Below are positions 28,764-37,525 of a stretch of DNA of 64,000 nucleotides, piece by piece. Below the pieces are notes generated by a model. It did no database searches. It saw only the letters and a list, made by a program, of their open reading frames with translations, and was not told the DNA's origin. Numbering within the stretch: position 1 is the first letter of the stretch; each line of letters opens with the position of its first letter. The stretch spans positions 25,458,801 to 25,522,800 of the forward strand of contig OX359247.1 in assembly GCA_947179485.1 (NCBI GenBank), written 5' to 3'. Position numbers and translations under genes: made by a program. This stretch comes from Allacma fusca (Eukaryota; Arthropoda; Collembola; Symphypleona; Sminthuridae).

Positions 28764-28769
28764 TTTATT
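28764..28769 (-). terminator. Poly(A) signal AATAAA in the 3' LTR
   Basis: The minus strand reads AATAAA about 50 bases after the predicted start of R, so it would be included once at each RNA end. Cleavage is expected 10-30 bases further (about 28735-28755). The same signal in the 5' LTR is at 39590-39595, where it must be bypassed for full-length RNA. Confidence 0.6.
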
Positions 28770-28841
28770 ATAGAGTACTTAAGGTTGATGTTTACACTAG
28801 GGCGAGGACACACAGACTGAGGATTCAGCTGTGAGCTGGGC

Positions 28842-28848
28842 TTATATA
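28842..28848 (-). promoter_or_regulatory. TATA box copy in the 3' LTR
   Basis: Same TATATAA and downstream TCAGTC (A at 28818) as the 5' LTR. In this position it would direct transcription leftward out of the element into flanking DNA, towards 28.6 kb and below. Confidence 0.6.
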
Positions 28849-28964
28849 CCCAGTGTGTTACCTACGAGGAGCGGGTAGCGAGGGAGTAAGATTATGAGGT
28901 GGCGAGTAACAATAAGCAGGTTATTATATACACTTAGTAGACTAGGGATTACATGTATGCCACA

Positions 28965-28974
28965 CCCCCACACT
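28965..28974 (-). other. Candidate polypurine tract
   Basis: Directly next to the 3' LTR the minus strand reads AGTGTGGGGG. It is short and broken by pyrimidines, so it is a weak tract, but it is at the required position and ends flush with the LTR. Confidence 0.4.
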
Positions 28975-30376
28975 TACATAACACTCACGTCCTCGTGAGA
29001 TAATCAATAAGTATATAATATAACATTTATAATATAATATAAAACATTTATAAATTCTATTGAGCAGGTGTAATCTAATTTTAACAATTATTATTAGCGA
29101 GTAAATTCATAGGTAAATAAATTCATTATAATATAAGTATAATTAAGTAATAATTCATTAGCTGGAAAAATACATCAGCGAGATAATATTAATAAGTAAT
29201 CTTAAAGTAAATCTATATTTCTAAAATTCATATTTCTAAAGCGAGATAGCTAGTGTCAAGTCAATTGGAATTAGATAATCATATTGGGTCATAAGTAAAA
29301 AGAGAAAGAAAATATATTATTTCGAGAAACATCTGTATTATATTTCGAGCGAGAGAATTAAATTTTGTATTCTTAAATTTTCAGTGGTTCATTCTTGTTC
29401 GTCTGTCTTGAATCATTCGGGAACTCCAATAGGCAACCTAAGGGTTGATGGCTGGTAAACCGACAGGAGAGATTAGTGTTAAGGAAGGTTAGGTAGGAAT
29501 TGAGGAGTAGCATTTTGTATTGATTTTAAATGCTGGGTCACATTAGCAAAAGTTTGTTGATGAGTATTGAGGAAATTTGAGATAGTTTTAAATGGTTGTA
29601 TTTTCGAGTTGGATTGAAATTTAGATTGTTCGCGAGAACTTCGTAGTGCTAATGGATGACCAGGTACGAGTTAGGTTAAGGATAGGTTAGAATTGAAGGT
29701 AGGTAATTAGCGAGAGTTTATAACGGTTTTGGGTAAGGAATATTAGGTAAGGAAGTCGGTGAGTCCAATTTTAGTGAGTTCCAAATGCTATAATTAGCAG
29801 GATTTCCATGTCCATTTCTTGAAGTTGAACAGATGATCTTGATAACTGGATATTTGCGAGTTGAAAGAAATAGAATGCTCATATAATACAAATGAATAGG
29901 TAGTTATACAAGTATTTAAACAAATATAATAATTGAAAGAAACATGGGTTGACTGACTGTCGTTATTTTGCTGATTAGTTTAAAGTAGGTGGCTATTCCT
30001 TGACTAGTTTAGCATATTTAATTTTAAATCTATCGAGTAATTCTAAAAATTAATCAAAGCGAGTTGTTTACATTAATAATTATTAGCAGGTAAAAACAAA
30101 ATATAGGTAAGTTGTTGTATAAATTAAGGAATAAGATTAGCGAGGAAATAAGTAGTTGTAGTAACAAAAGGAATGTAAAAATTAATTACATATATATGTA
30201 CTGATATAATCTTTAAAATTATGAAATAATGTAATTAGATAATTAAAAAAAATAAAAGTAATTATTTAAGCGAGTAAGCTACAGCGAGTTAAATTACTAA
30301 TGTAAGCAAATATAAATCAAAAATTCTACAAAAGTTAACAAAAAACTTTTAGCAGGCTTCGTAAAGTGAGGTTTCA
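28975..30376 (-). other. Untranslated tail between pol stop and 3' LTR
   Basis: About 1.4 kb, very AT-rich, with no frame of note on either strand. This is where envelope genes sit in errantivirus-like elements, but none is present. The + strand contains GCGAG eleven times (29097, 29178, 29241, 29349, 29632, 29710, 29856, 30059, 30140, 30270, 30284) and related AGCAGG strings, none of which I find in the reverse orientation. Confidence 0.8.
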
Positions 30377-33300
30377 CTATTCGTGGTCACTGTCAGTGGA
30401 AGAATGACCAGTGAGAAATTCCGGCTCAGTTGCACTGAAGGTTCGGCTTTGCCGTCTTAGCAAGGAAGCGTGCATCTGGGCGGAGAGTCGGCGAGTACTC
30501 CTGGGAGCTTCTTCTGGTGTATCTTCTCCATGTTCTGGAGAAAAAATAGTGGCTTCTGTGTCCATGAACTCTTCGGGTGGGACCGAAGGGGAAGCTTCTG
30601 TTGAGCTGGACTCCATTGGCTGGTCAGGAGGAGACACTTGACTTGACCCAACTGTGAAGAGGGGTTCGTCCACACATTTCTGTGGAGTGTGCTCCTTGGG
30701 CTGTAAAGCTAACCAGGGCTTTGGAGTGGGAGTTGGTATAGAAAACACTGCAGGAGGAAGATGTATCTCCTTTAACAAGGTTTGGGGTTTTGCAGGTATA
30801 ACTTTTGGCAATGGAAAAGCTTTCGGGGGGACTACTGAGTAGTCTTGAAATTGCATGGAAAGGGCTTCTCCAACTGGCCAGGGAACCATCTCGAGTTCAT
30901 TAGTTTTGGATGGCTTGACCTTGTATTGGTAGCGTTCATAAGTCACGTTGGGTTTTAATTTCACTACCGTTGGAGCGGGTTTTGATGTTGCGGGTAATGT
31001 CTTTTTGGCGGGTAATTTACTTTCGGTAGTTTTGACCGGCGCTGTTGTTTTTACTGTAGCACTTGTTGATGGTTGTGTACTATCAGTAGGAAATTCACTA
31101 ATAGTAGATTTTAACTTTTTCTGTTTAGCAGGTAAATGACTGTCTGCAGGTTGTTTTATTTGTCTTTTGCGGGTCTCAAAAAATTGTTTGTAGTCTTTTC
31201 TAACTTCACCTCTAGGGCGAAGTCTACTTCTCATAGGAGTGGATCTGGCGGGTGTCTTTTTAGCGGAGTAAGTCTTTATATTAGAAAAATTGGCACTAAT
31301 ATTTGACTGTGTTAATGGCGTTGACTCTACCGGAGGTAGTACACTTTCTGGAGCCATCTCCTCCACCCTGGGAATGTTAGGCGGGTTAGGATCGGAGACT
31401 GGAGGTTGTACTGGAATTTCGGGTGCCTCCGGAGAGAGCATTTCATGGTCTTGGGCAGGACCTATGGGAGATTCAAAAAGTGGAATTGAGTCATTATGTG
31501 GGGCACTGGGAGACGCACTTTCTGTAGTCGTAACCAGTGTGGACTCAAAATCTAGGGTATCCCGGGAGATATCTTTTCTAGGTGAGCGGGATTCTGCAGA
31601 GCTCGGGGAATCGAGTAATGCAGAGATGCTGTCGATGATATTTTCAGCAAATAAATCAGGTGTAGGTATTTTCTCAGGAACTGTTCGGGTTTCTGGTTGT
31701 GAGTCAGCTAGTAATAAGCATTCGGGGCAGGTAGTGTAGTCTTCGGGATGAATTTTGTCCATTAAATGATTGGCTAATGTTTCGGTGTACATTATCGCAT
31801 GTTTGCGGTGTTGTCGCATTTGTGCATTGTCGGGATGAATGGTTATTTTGTCCAAACTTAGTTGTATCTGACCCAACATTGCATTAATGTTTCGAAATGA
31901 TTGAGTTATGTGTACATTAGAGTATTCTTGTACTAAAGTATCCATGGTTTTAATTTCTTTCATCCGCGGGGCAATTTGGGACATTATTGCATAGTTGGCT
32001 GAATTTTTCCATTCGGTGATAGCAGGTTCGGTATAATAATGACAAAATGGGTGAAATAAGCCTAGGCAGGTACATCTTGGGACTTGACAATATACAGTTG
32101 TTGATGTGCCAGGGCGATTTCTAATAAATTCGCGGAATAAGTTCCATTCCCATTCTGTCGTTCGGGGTATTCGGGCTTCCACAAAATCTTCTGGTGGACA
32201 TTCGGGTTCCTCCAACTCTCGTGGAAGTCCATTTTGTGGGTCATATATAAAGCAGTGAGGGTGCATGTATCCTTCGCAATCCTCATCGGTGCAACGGTAA
32301 GTTTCAATTTTGTCATATGGGAATTTGTACATTTCCATACAATTTTGTACGAAAGTATCAAGTTCTTCTTCACTAGCATAGGGCATTCTAGCGGGTTCGG
32401 AATTTGCGGGTAAGCTCATTGAAAATAAGGGCTTGGGGGAGCTTAATCCGAAAGGTGGGACTGTAGTAAATTGAGGTACTTTATGTTGTGGGTATAAGTC
32501 TTGTAGTGGTAAATTATCTTCATGGTGGTCATCGGTGGGTTCGGTAATGGATCCTATATATCCATACATTTCTTCAGTTGTGCTTGAGTGCGTACTGAAG
32601 GTGGGAGATACTGGGGCAATATTTGCGGGAATATTTTCTCTGACTGGGGAATGTCTGATAAATGTTCGATGAATTTTCTCTAATATCGGGGAGATCCTGA
32701 ACGATCTCTGCGGGGTGGTTCGCAATGGGAAAGGTGAGCGAGACAAAAATTGTTCAGCGGGAGGAGTCAAACGTATGGTGGATGAATTAACTGCGGGCGA
32801 GTTAATTCTTGTTGGGGTAGTGACCTGAGGTTGAAGTACAGGCGGGGAATTAATTTGAGCCACTTCGTTGTCACTACCGTCTTGATGAGTACTAATGGGA
32901 GTCAACATTTCTCGTGTAAGGACGGGCATGTACGGGGAGAATGATGAAGCGGAGCTGATTGTTAATGTCGGCGAGTGCGCTCTTGACATCACAGGACTTT
33001 GGTTATTTTCAGGTAAAATTGGGGTAGGTGTTCGTCTTTCAATTCTCCTTGGAGACGTCTCATGGGAATATTGAGTGCGTCTGGGGCGACGTGATCTGGT
33101 ATTATAAGCAGGACCAGTATAATTAGTGTATCCACGAAATCTACGTGGTGGGCTGTAATCCGAATCCCTGTAATTATCCGGGTCGGGTGATGGGGAACGT
33201 GACACTGGTGGGGTTATTACCAGTGACATGAGTGGTGGGATTGTTGTATTCTGCGGGATGAGCGGTGGCTGTACAGTACCATCCGTTCGTTCGCGAGTTA

Positions 33301-33505
33301 TGATATTATAGGTAGTAGAGTTAGATGAATTAGTTGATGTTTGCGAGTCCAATGGTACTACGGGGGGATAGGTGATCAATCTATCCGGGCGAGGTAAAAT
33401 TGGAGCATCTGTTTGGGCAAAGATGGAGCTTCCCAAGTCTCGGGCAGGGATGGGGTCCTTAATCAAGAAAGGATAGTCTTCCATCCATCCATCGGGCATT
33501 TGATG
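30377..33505 (-). other. Carboxyl extension of Pol, unknown function
   Basis: Residues about 1307-2348 follow integrase without a stop. About 1310-1690 is rich in Pro, Ser, Thr and Arg, with SP and TP pairs and a basic patch (TRSRRPRRTQ, about 1442-1451). About 1690-1910 looks folded and holds two similar modules, C-x4-C-x4-H-P-x-C (C1711, C1716, H1721, C1724) and C-x4-C-x6-H-P-x-C (C1779, C1784, H1791, C1794), plus a CPEC pair (C1899, C1902). About 1911-2348 is again low in order, with a basic segment near 2060-2107 and an acidic end. There is no hydrophobic membrane segment, so it is not a classic envelope. I recognise no family. Confidence 0.85.
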
Positions 33506-36500
33506 ATAGGGTCGTAAGTGTTGTTGATGGACATTACGTGTTCTTAAATTTGTGTCTTCATAAGCAGGAACAACTTCATAAGAGGAATTCCCTAATATTT
33601 TAGAAATAATATAGGGTCCTTTGGTTCGCGGGTTTAAACCATCCTGAATTGAGTCCACGAGGACCCAGTCTCCAATTTGATACGAGTAGCTAGTTCGTTT
33701 CTGGTTGAAGGCTGCATCCCTCTGGATTTGCTTCTTTCGGGAGAGTTCCGCTGCAATTTTTAATGCTTCATTAATTGCATCCTGGTTGTCCTCAGGCGTT
33801 ATGGGGATTCGCGGGTTGGCGACGGGTGAAATTAAGTCGGCCTTGAGTAGAGGTTGTCGGCCATGCACCAAATAGTACGGTGAGTAGCGAGTAGCCTCAT
33901 GAACTTTAATATTATGCGAGAAAGCTGCTCTGTGAACGAGTGAATCCCAAATATAGTGTTTACTCGGGACATCGAGGAATTTTCTCACGTAGGTCTTGAT
34001 GTCACGGTTACTTCGCTCTACTATCCCATTGGATTGTGGGGAATGGGGCATCACCACGACATGTTGAATGCCATGTTCTTTTAAGCTGGCCTTGAACGTG
34101 GCACCGGTAAAATGGGTACCTCCGTCCGTAACTATTTTTTTGGGCCATCCGTGGGTGTAAAGGACGTGTTCTTGGAGAAGTTCCCAAGAGTTAAATGCGG
34201 TGGCTGTCTTAGTTGGAACTATTATTAAGTAGCGGGACGCGTAATCAATGATGACTAGAGCGTATTGATTACCTCGGGGAGTTTTGAACAGCGGACCAAT
34301 ATAATCCATAGCTATAGTGTCAAAGAGCTTGGTGGGAGTTGGAATTGTTTCACGTTTGCCCAGCGGGAATTTATTGCGGGCATTTTCGCGCTGGCAAATG
34401 TCACAGCATTTTATATATTTAAAAATATCATCAGTCATGCGAGGCCAATAGTATCTTGTTCTGATAAGCGAGCAGGTCTTATAAAAGCCTCCATGGCCTG
34501 CAGCGGGGTCGTCATGCATAAGTTTCAAAATATCTCGGCGTAAAGGCAAAGGTACCACGAGCTTGTATGGTGAGGCGCTCATGTTTGCGTCAATACGGTA
34601 TAATAACCCATGTAGTAGGCAGTAAGTTTTTCCAAAAATATGCGGGTGTTCTGACTTATCTCCGTTTTCTTGCAGGTCTTGAATTATTTTGAGGAGTTTC
34701 GGGTCTTGTTTCTGTTTATCAGCAAATAGCGAAATATTACCACCAACTGTATGTTGTATTAGTTGGTCCTCTTTTCCAATGTCTTCGGGCGAGGAGCGGG
34801 CTATTGCATATCTTAGTTGTCTTATAGGGTAGCGGGAAAGGCAGTCCACATGAGCCATGGTAGCTCCTTTTTGGTATTTAATTACCATTTCTTGATCGGC
34901 AAACTCTAACGCCCAACGAGCGAGTTGGCCATGGGGGTCCTTCAAAGAGTTGAGGTATTGAAGGGCCTGGTGGTCGGTTTTTATGTGGATCCTTTTTCCA
35001 AATATGTAGGGTCTGAATTTCCTTATAGCAAAAATAATTGCAAGGAGTTCTCTTTTGTGAGTTGAATATTTTTGCTCTTCGGGTGTTAAGGAGCGGGATG
35101 CATATTCTATCGGGTGTAAAGATTTTCCATCATCGGTTGATTGCATGCAGATGGCTCCAATGCCAATGGCGGAGGCATCTGTATGTATGTGGATTTCTGC
35201 GGCAGGGTTGTATATTTGCAAAACAGGTGAATTAGTTAACGCTGATTTGAGATGGTTAAATGCGTTATCACATGCGGGCGTCCATTCAAAAATTGCGTCT
35301 TTTCGCCGTAGATCCGATATGGGTTTGGCTATTTTACCATAATCTTGGATAAATCTTCGGAACTGTTCACAAAGTCCGAGAAAGCAGCGAACGGCTTTAA
35401 TGTTGGTCGGGACGGGGAATTTTTGTACGGCGGCGATTTTATCTTCAGGTACTCTTATCCCATTCAGGTCGATCCTCCAACCTAAATATCGGATGGAATT
35501 ATAGCCGAAAAAACATTTTGAGATTTTAAAACGTAGTCCATATTCTTGACATCTAAGCAGGACTAGTTGCAAGCGGGTTAATAATTCTTCGAAGGTTGTA
35601 GCGAAGACTAGGACGTCATCTACGTAAACTAGGACGAGTGAATATTTAAGGTTTCCTAGTATATCGTCCATCATGGACTGAAATTCCGCGGGTGCATTCA
35701 TGTATCCGAAGGGGAGTCTATTAAACTCGAACTTCCCTTCTGGTGTGGTGAAAGCGAATTTCTTCCGGTCAGCGGGATGTACTTCTCGTTGTAGGAAGCC
35801 TTGGAGTGCGTCCATGAGGATGAACCATCGGGCTCCATGCAGGCGGTCTAGTTGCTGCGGGATGTTGGGCAGTGGCCAGGTATTTTGTGATGCCACTGTC
35901 TTATTGACCCATCGTAGGTCAATGCAGAACCGATGTTCTCCATTAGGCTTTTTAATTAATAATATGGGCGAGTTCCACGGGGAAGTTGATGGGGAGATGA
36001 TTCCGGCATCCAACATCTGGTCGGTATGTTGTTTCATGACAGTTTGTTCAAAGTCAGAAACTCGGTACTGTGCCTTGTACACAGGCGGGGATTCTCCGGT
36101 GTCAACCGTGACGTATTTGTATTTCAATTTTCCGAGTTCTGTTTCATTCCGGGCAAAGCAGGATCTGAAGGAATTAATTTTGTCGAGCATCAAATTCTTT
36201 TGTTGTGGTGTCATAGCGGGTCCCATATTTATCTCATCCATGGTAAAAGGTGTTAATGGAGGTGAGTAGGGTTGATTATTAATATGTCCAATTATAGGTG
36301 GGTAAGGTGAGGTATTATTGGTATTAGTAGGTTCAGGAATTTCCACTTCTTCTCCGTCAAACGGATCATAACTTGCTATATTTCGAATGCGGGGAAGGGT
36401 AACCTTGCGGTTATGCGGGTTAAAAATTAACAGGTAAGCGCATTTGTCCTTTACTGTGACAATGGGCGTTCCCATTGAAAGTCCTCTGATCTGGGAAGTT

Positions 36501-37423
36501 TCAGGGAATATTACTGCGGGGCCTTCGTAGTCTTCTCGGAATTTTATACATATAGGCTCGAAGGTTCTTGCAGGGATTTCATAAGGGCGGGATGTATAGC
36601 AGGTAAAACGTTTAACTGACTGTGATGAGCTGGATTGGGATTCAGTATTAGTTGAGTAGTCATTATCGGGTGTATCTGTGTTGGGTGGGTCAGTATAAAT
36701 TACTGAACGTGAGTCCGAAGCAGGATTTAATTCATAGGTACGGTGACCAAAATCCAGATAGGATTTATGGTATTCAAGAAAGTCCAACCCAATGATGAGT
36801 AATGTTGAGGATTTCGGGACAATGGCGAAGTCAAACGAATGGTACTTGTTTTTAACTTCGTAAAATAGCGAGGCGGTTTTGTTGTAGTAAACCACCGAGT
36901 TCTGTACGAATTGTCCTAAAGCACGTCGTGCATGGTTTTTGACATGTATAGCCTGGGGTGCTATGCGTTCGAGTTCTTGAACCAAAGCTGGTGATATAGT
37001 TGAGATGGTAGCCCCACTGTCAAAAGATCCTTTGACATGGTGGCTGGTGTTAATTAATTTAATTGAACAGACAAAATCCGTAGATTTGTGTTGGCGAGTT
37101 TCTAGCATTCTAAATTCTTTTGCTAATTCTAGCGGGGATTGGTACGTATGTACAGATCGGGAATCTGCACTCTGATTCCGAATTAGGTTTGGTTGAGTAA
37201 TAATTTTAGGTTGAATAGGAATATGCAGGAGTGAATCTTCGACTGATTGCGAGTACAATTTTTGATTTTGAAAGTCCGAATTATTAGGTTCGAGGTACTC
37301 ATGAAAATTTTGAAAAAGAGAAAATGGATGCGAGGAGTTGTAAATTCCAGGATCCGGCGGAAGGTTTGGTGTGGTGTGTTGATCCCGAGTCAACACACCT
37401 ATGCGTTTTCCGAAGGAAACCAT
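30377..37423 (-). CDS. pol: Pol polyprotein: protease, RT, RNase H, integrase plus ~1,040-residue tail
   Basis: The frame of 2348 residues encodes the replication enzymes. In order: aspartic protease about 116-232 (DSGA at 135-138, IIGLDFL near 210-216); reverse transcriptase about 448-660 (first catalytic Asp D538, YVDD at 600-603); RNase H about 740-862 (D749, E792, D817, D860); integrase with HHCC finger (H970, H977, C1007, C1010), core D1040, D1100, E1136 with 35 residues between the last two, and a GPY-type segment near 1269-1271. Ty3/gypsy Pol normally ends soon after this, near residue 1310. Here the frame continues uninterrupted to 2348. The frame is open back to 37525, so the ATG at 37423 need not be used; Pol lies one base back (-1) from Gag, which suggests frameshifting. 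No stop or frame break is seen, so the enzymes may be active. Confidence 0.95.
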   Translation of the reverse strand: MVSFGKRIGVLTRDQHTTPNLPPDPGIYNSSHPFSLFQNFHEYLEPNNSDFQNQKLYSQSVEDSLLHIPIQPKIITQPNLIRNQSADSRSVHTYQSPLELAKEFRMLETRQHKSTDFVCSIKLINTSHHVKGSFDSGATISTISPALVQELERIAPQAIHVKNHARRALGQFVQNSVVYYNKTASLFYEVKNKYHSFDFAIVPKSSTLLIIGLDFLEYHKSYLDFGHRTYELNPASDSRSVIYTDPPNTDTPDNDYSTNTESQSSSSQSVKRFTCYTSRPYEIPARTFEPICIKFREDYEGPAVIFPETSQIRGLSMGTPIVTVKDKCAYLLIFNPHNRKVTLPRIRNIASYDPFDGEEVEIPEPTNTNNTSPYPPIIGHINNQPYSPPLTPFTMDEINMGPAMTPQQKNLMLDKINSFRSCFARNETELGKLKYKYVTVDTGESPPVYKAQYRVSDFEQTVMKQHTDQMLDAGIISPSTSPWNSPILLIKKPNGEHRFCIDLRWVNKTVASQNTWPLPNIPQQLDRLHGARWFILMDALQGFLQREVHPADRKKFAFTTPEGKFEFNRLPFGYMNAPAEFQSMMDDILGNLKYSLVLVYVDDVLVFATTFEELLTRLQLVLLRCQEYGLRFKISKCFFGYNSIRYLGWRIDLNGIRVPEDKIAAVQKFPVPTNIKAVRCFLGLCEQFRRFIQDYGKIAKPISDLRRKDAIFEWTPACDNAFNHLKSALTNSPVLQIYNPAAEIHIHTDASAIGIGAICMQSTDDGKSLHPIEYASRSLTPEEQKYSTHKRELLAIIFAIRKFRPYIFGKRIHIKTDHQALQYLNSLKDPHGQLARWALEFADQEMVIKYQKGATMAHVDCLSRYPIRQLRYAIARSSPEDIGKEDQLIQHTVGGNISLFADKQKQDPKLLKIIQDLQENGDKSEHPHIFGKTYCLLHGLLYRIDANMSASPYKLVVPLPLRRDILKLMHDDPAAGHGGFYKTCSLIRTRYYWPRMTDDIFKYIKCCDICQRENARNKFPLGKRETIPTPTKLFDTIAMDYIGPLFKTPRGNQYALVIIDYASRYLIIVPTKTATAFNSWELLQEHVLYTHGWPKKIVTDGGTHFTGATFKASLKEHGIQHVVVMPHSPQSNGIVERSNRDIKTYVRKFLDVPSKHYIWDSLVHRAAFSHNIKVHEATRYSPYYLVHGRQPLLKADLISPVANPRIPITPEDNQDAINEALKIAAELSRKKQIQRDAAFNQKRTSYSYQIGDWVLVDSIQDGLNPRTKGPYIISKILGNSSYEVVPAYEDTNLRTRNVHQQHLRPYHQMPDGWMEDYPFLIKDPIPARDLGSSIFAQTDAPILPRPDRLITYPPVVPLDSQTSTNSSNSTTYNIITRERTDGTVQPPLIPQNTTIPPLMSLVITPPVSRSPSPDPDNYRDSDYSPPRRFRGYTNYTGPAYNTRSRRPRRTQYSHETSPRRIERRTPTPILPENNQSPVMSRAHSPTLTISSASSFSPYMPVLTREMLTPISTHQDGSDNEVAQINSPPVLQPQVTTPTRINSPAVNSSTIRLTPPAEQFLSRSPFPLRTTPQRSFRISPILEKIHRTFIRHSPVRENIPANIAPVSPTFSTHSSTTEEMYGYIGSITEPTDDHHEDNLPLQDLYPQHKVPQFTTVPPFGLSSPKPLFSMSLPANSEPARMPYASEEELDTFVQNCMEMYKFPYDKIETYRCTDEDCEGYMHPHCFIYDPQNGLPRELEEPECPPEDFVEARIPRTTEWEWNLFREFIRNRPGTSTTVYCQVPRCTCLGLFHPFCHYYTEPAITEWKNSANYAIMSQIAPRMKEIKTMDTLVQEYSNVHITQSFRNINAMLGQIQLSLDKITIHPDNAQMRQHRKHAIMYTETLANHLMDKIHPEDYTTCPECLLLADSQPETRTVPEKIPTPDLFAENIIDSISALLDSPSSAESRSPRKDISRDTLDFESTLVTTTESASPSAPHNDSIPLFESPIGPAQDHEMLSPEAPEIPVQPPVSDPNPPNIPRVEEMAPESVLPPVESTPLTQSNISANFSNIKTYSAKKTPARSTPMRSRLRPRGEVRKDYKQFFETRKRQIKQPADSHLPAKQKKLKSTISEFPTDSTQPSTSATVKTTAPVKTTESKLPAKKTLPATSKPAPTVVKLKPNVTYERYQYKVKPSKTNELEMVPWPVGEALSMQFQDYSVVPPKAFPLPKVIPAKPQTLLKEIHLPPAVFSIPTPTPKPWLALQPKEHTPQKCVDEPLFTVGSSQVSPPDQPMESSSTEASPSVPPEEFMDTEATIFSPEHGEDTPEEAPRSTRRLSAQMHASLLRRQSRTFSATEPEFLTGHSSTDSDHE
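33506..34561 (-). other. Pol integrase (HHCC, DDE core, GPY-like end)
   Basis: Residues about 955-1306. The zinc finger has H970, H977, C1007 and C1010. The core has D1040 (MDYIGP), D1100 (VTDGG) and E1136 (NGIVERSN). The carboxyl part has GDWVLVD and then KGPY with a following YEV, a GPY/F-type module. No chromodomain is recognisable after it. Confidence 0.93.
34838..35206 (-). other. Pol RNase H domain
   Basis: Residues about 740-862, with the four acidic residues D749 (HTDAS), E792 (KRELLA), D817 (KTDHQ) and D860 (HVDCLSR). It removes RNA from RNA-DNA hybrids during reverse transcription. Confidence 0.92.
35444..36082 (-). other. Pol reverse transcriptase domain
   Basis: Residues about 448-660. 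Seen motifs: SPWNSPILLIKKPNG, RFCIDLRWVNK, FILMDALQGF with the first catalytic Asp, RLPFGYMNAPAEFQ, and YVDDVLVF with the Asp pair (codons at 35615-35626). The segment after the first Asp reads ALQGFLQ rather than the SGYHQ commonly found in Ty3/gypsy, a noticeable divergence. Confidence 0.95.
36728..37078 (-). other. Pol protease domain
   Basis: Residues about 116-232 of Pol. The catalytic motif is DSGA (135-138) and the second conserved strand is IIGLDFL, the usual retropepsin pair. It would cleave the Gag and Pol polyproteins as a dimer. Confidence 0.85.
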
Positions 37424-37525
37424 GTAAGTTGAGGTGGTTGTCTGGCAGGAGCAGGTTGTTGTGAAGGTGTTGGTGGTGCTAGACGGGCACTCAAGTTGAG
37501 AACCGCTGCCTCCAGAGCTCGAATA
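37399..37525 (-). promoter_or_regulatory. Gag-Pol overlap, probable -1 frameshift region
   Basis: The pol frame is open from 37525 (after a TAA at 37526-37528) and gag ends in TAG at 37399-37401. Moving from gag to pol needs a -1 step. Near the end of gag the RNA reads GGAAAAC (37405-37411), where the A-site codon AAC could slip to AAA. The first three bases are not identical, so it is not a canonical X-XXY-YYZ heptamer. The site is inferred. Confidence 0.5.

Larger units (their letters stand above)
28617..28964 (-). repeat. 3' LTR (left-hand copy, downstream for the element)
   Basis: This copy follows the long untranslated tail in the element's direction and would supply the poly(A) signal. 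It is the same length as the other copy (348 bp), with the same ends. The adjoining bases on the internal side form a G run that could be the plus-strand primer. Confidence 0.97.

Noticed and set aside
28975..30376. Envelope gene downstream of pol
   Set aside because: No frame of meaningful length in any phase, no signal peptide or membrane segment.
31290..31739. 149-codon + strand frame, Gly/Ser-rich
   Set aside because: Antisense of the Ser/Pro-rich Pol tail; composition follows directly from the opposite strand.
32062..32379. 105-codon minus frame overlapping Pol in another frame
   Set aside because: It lies wholly inside pol and has no features of its own; treated as a shadow frame.
35700..36269. 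189-codon + strand frame inside the retroelement
   Set aside because: It is the antisense of the reverse transcriptase region, and its motifs are explained by constraint on pol.
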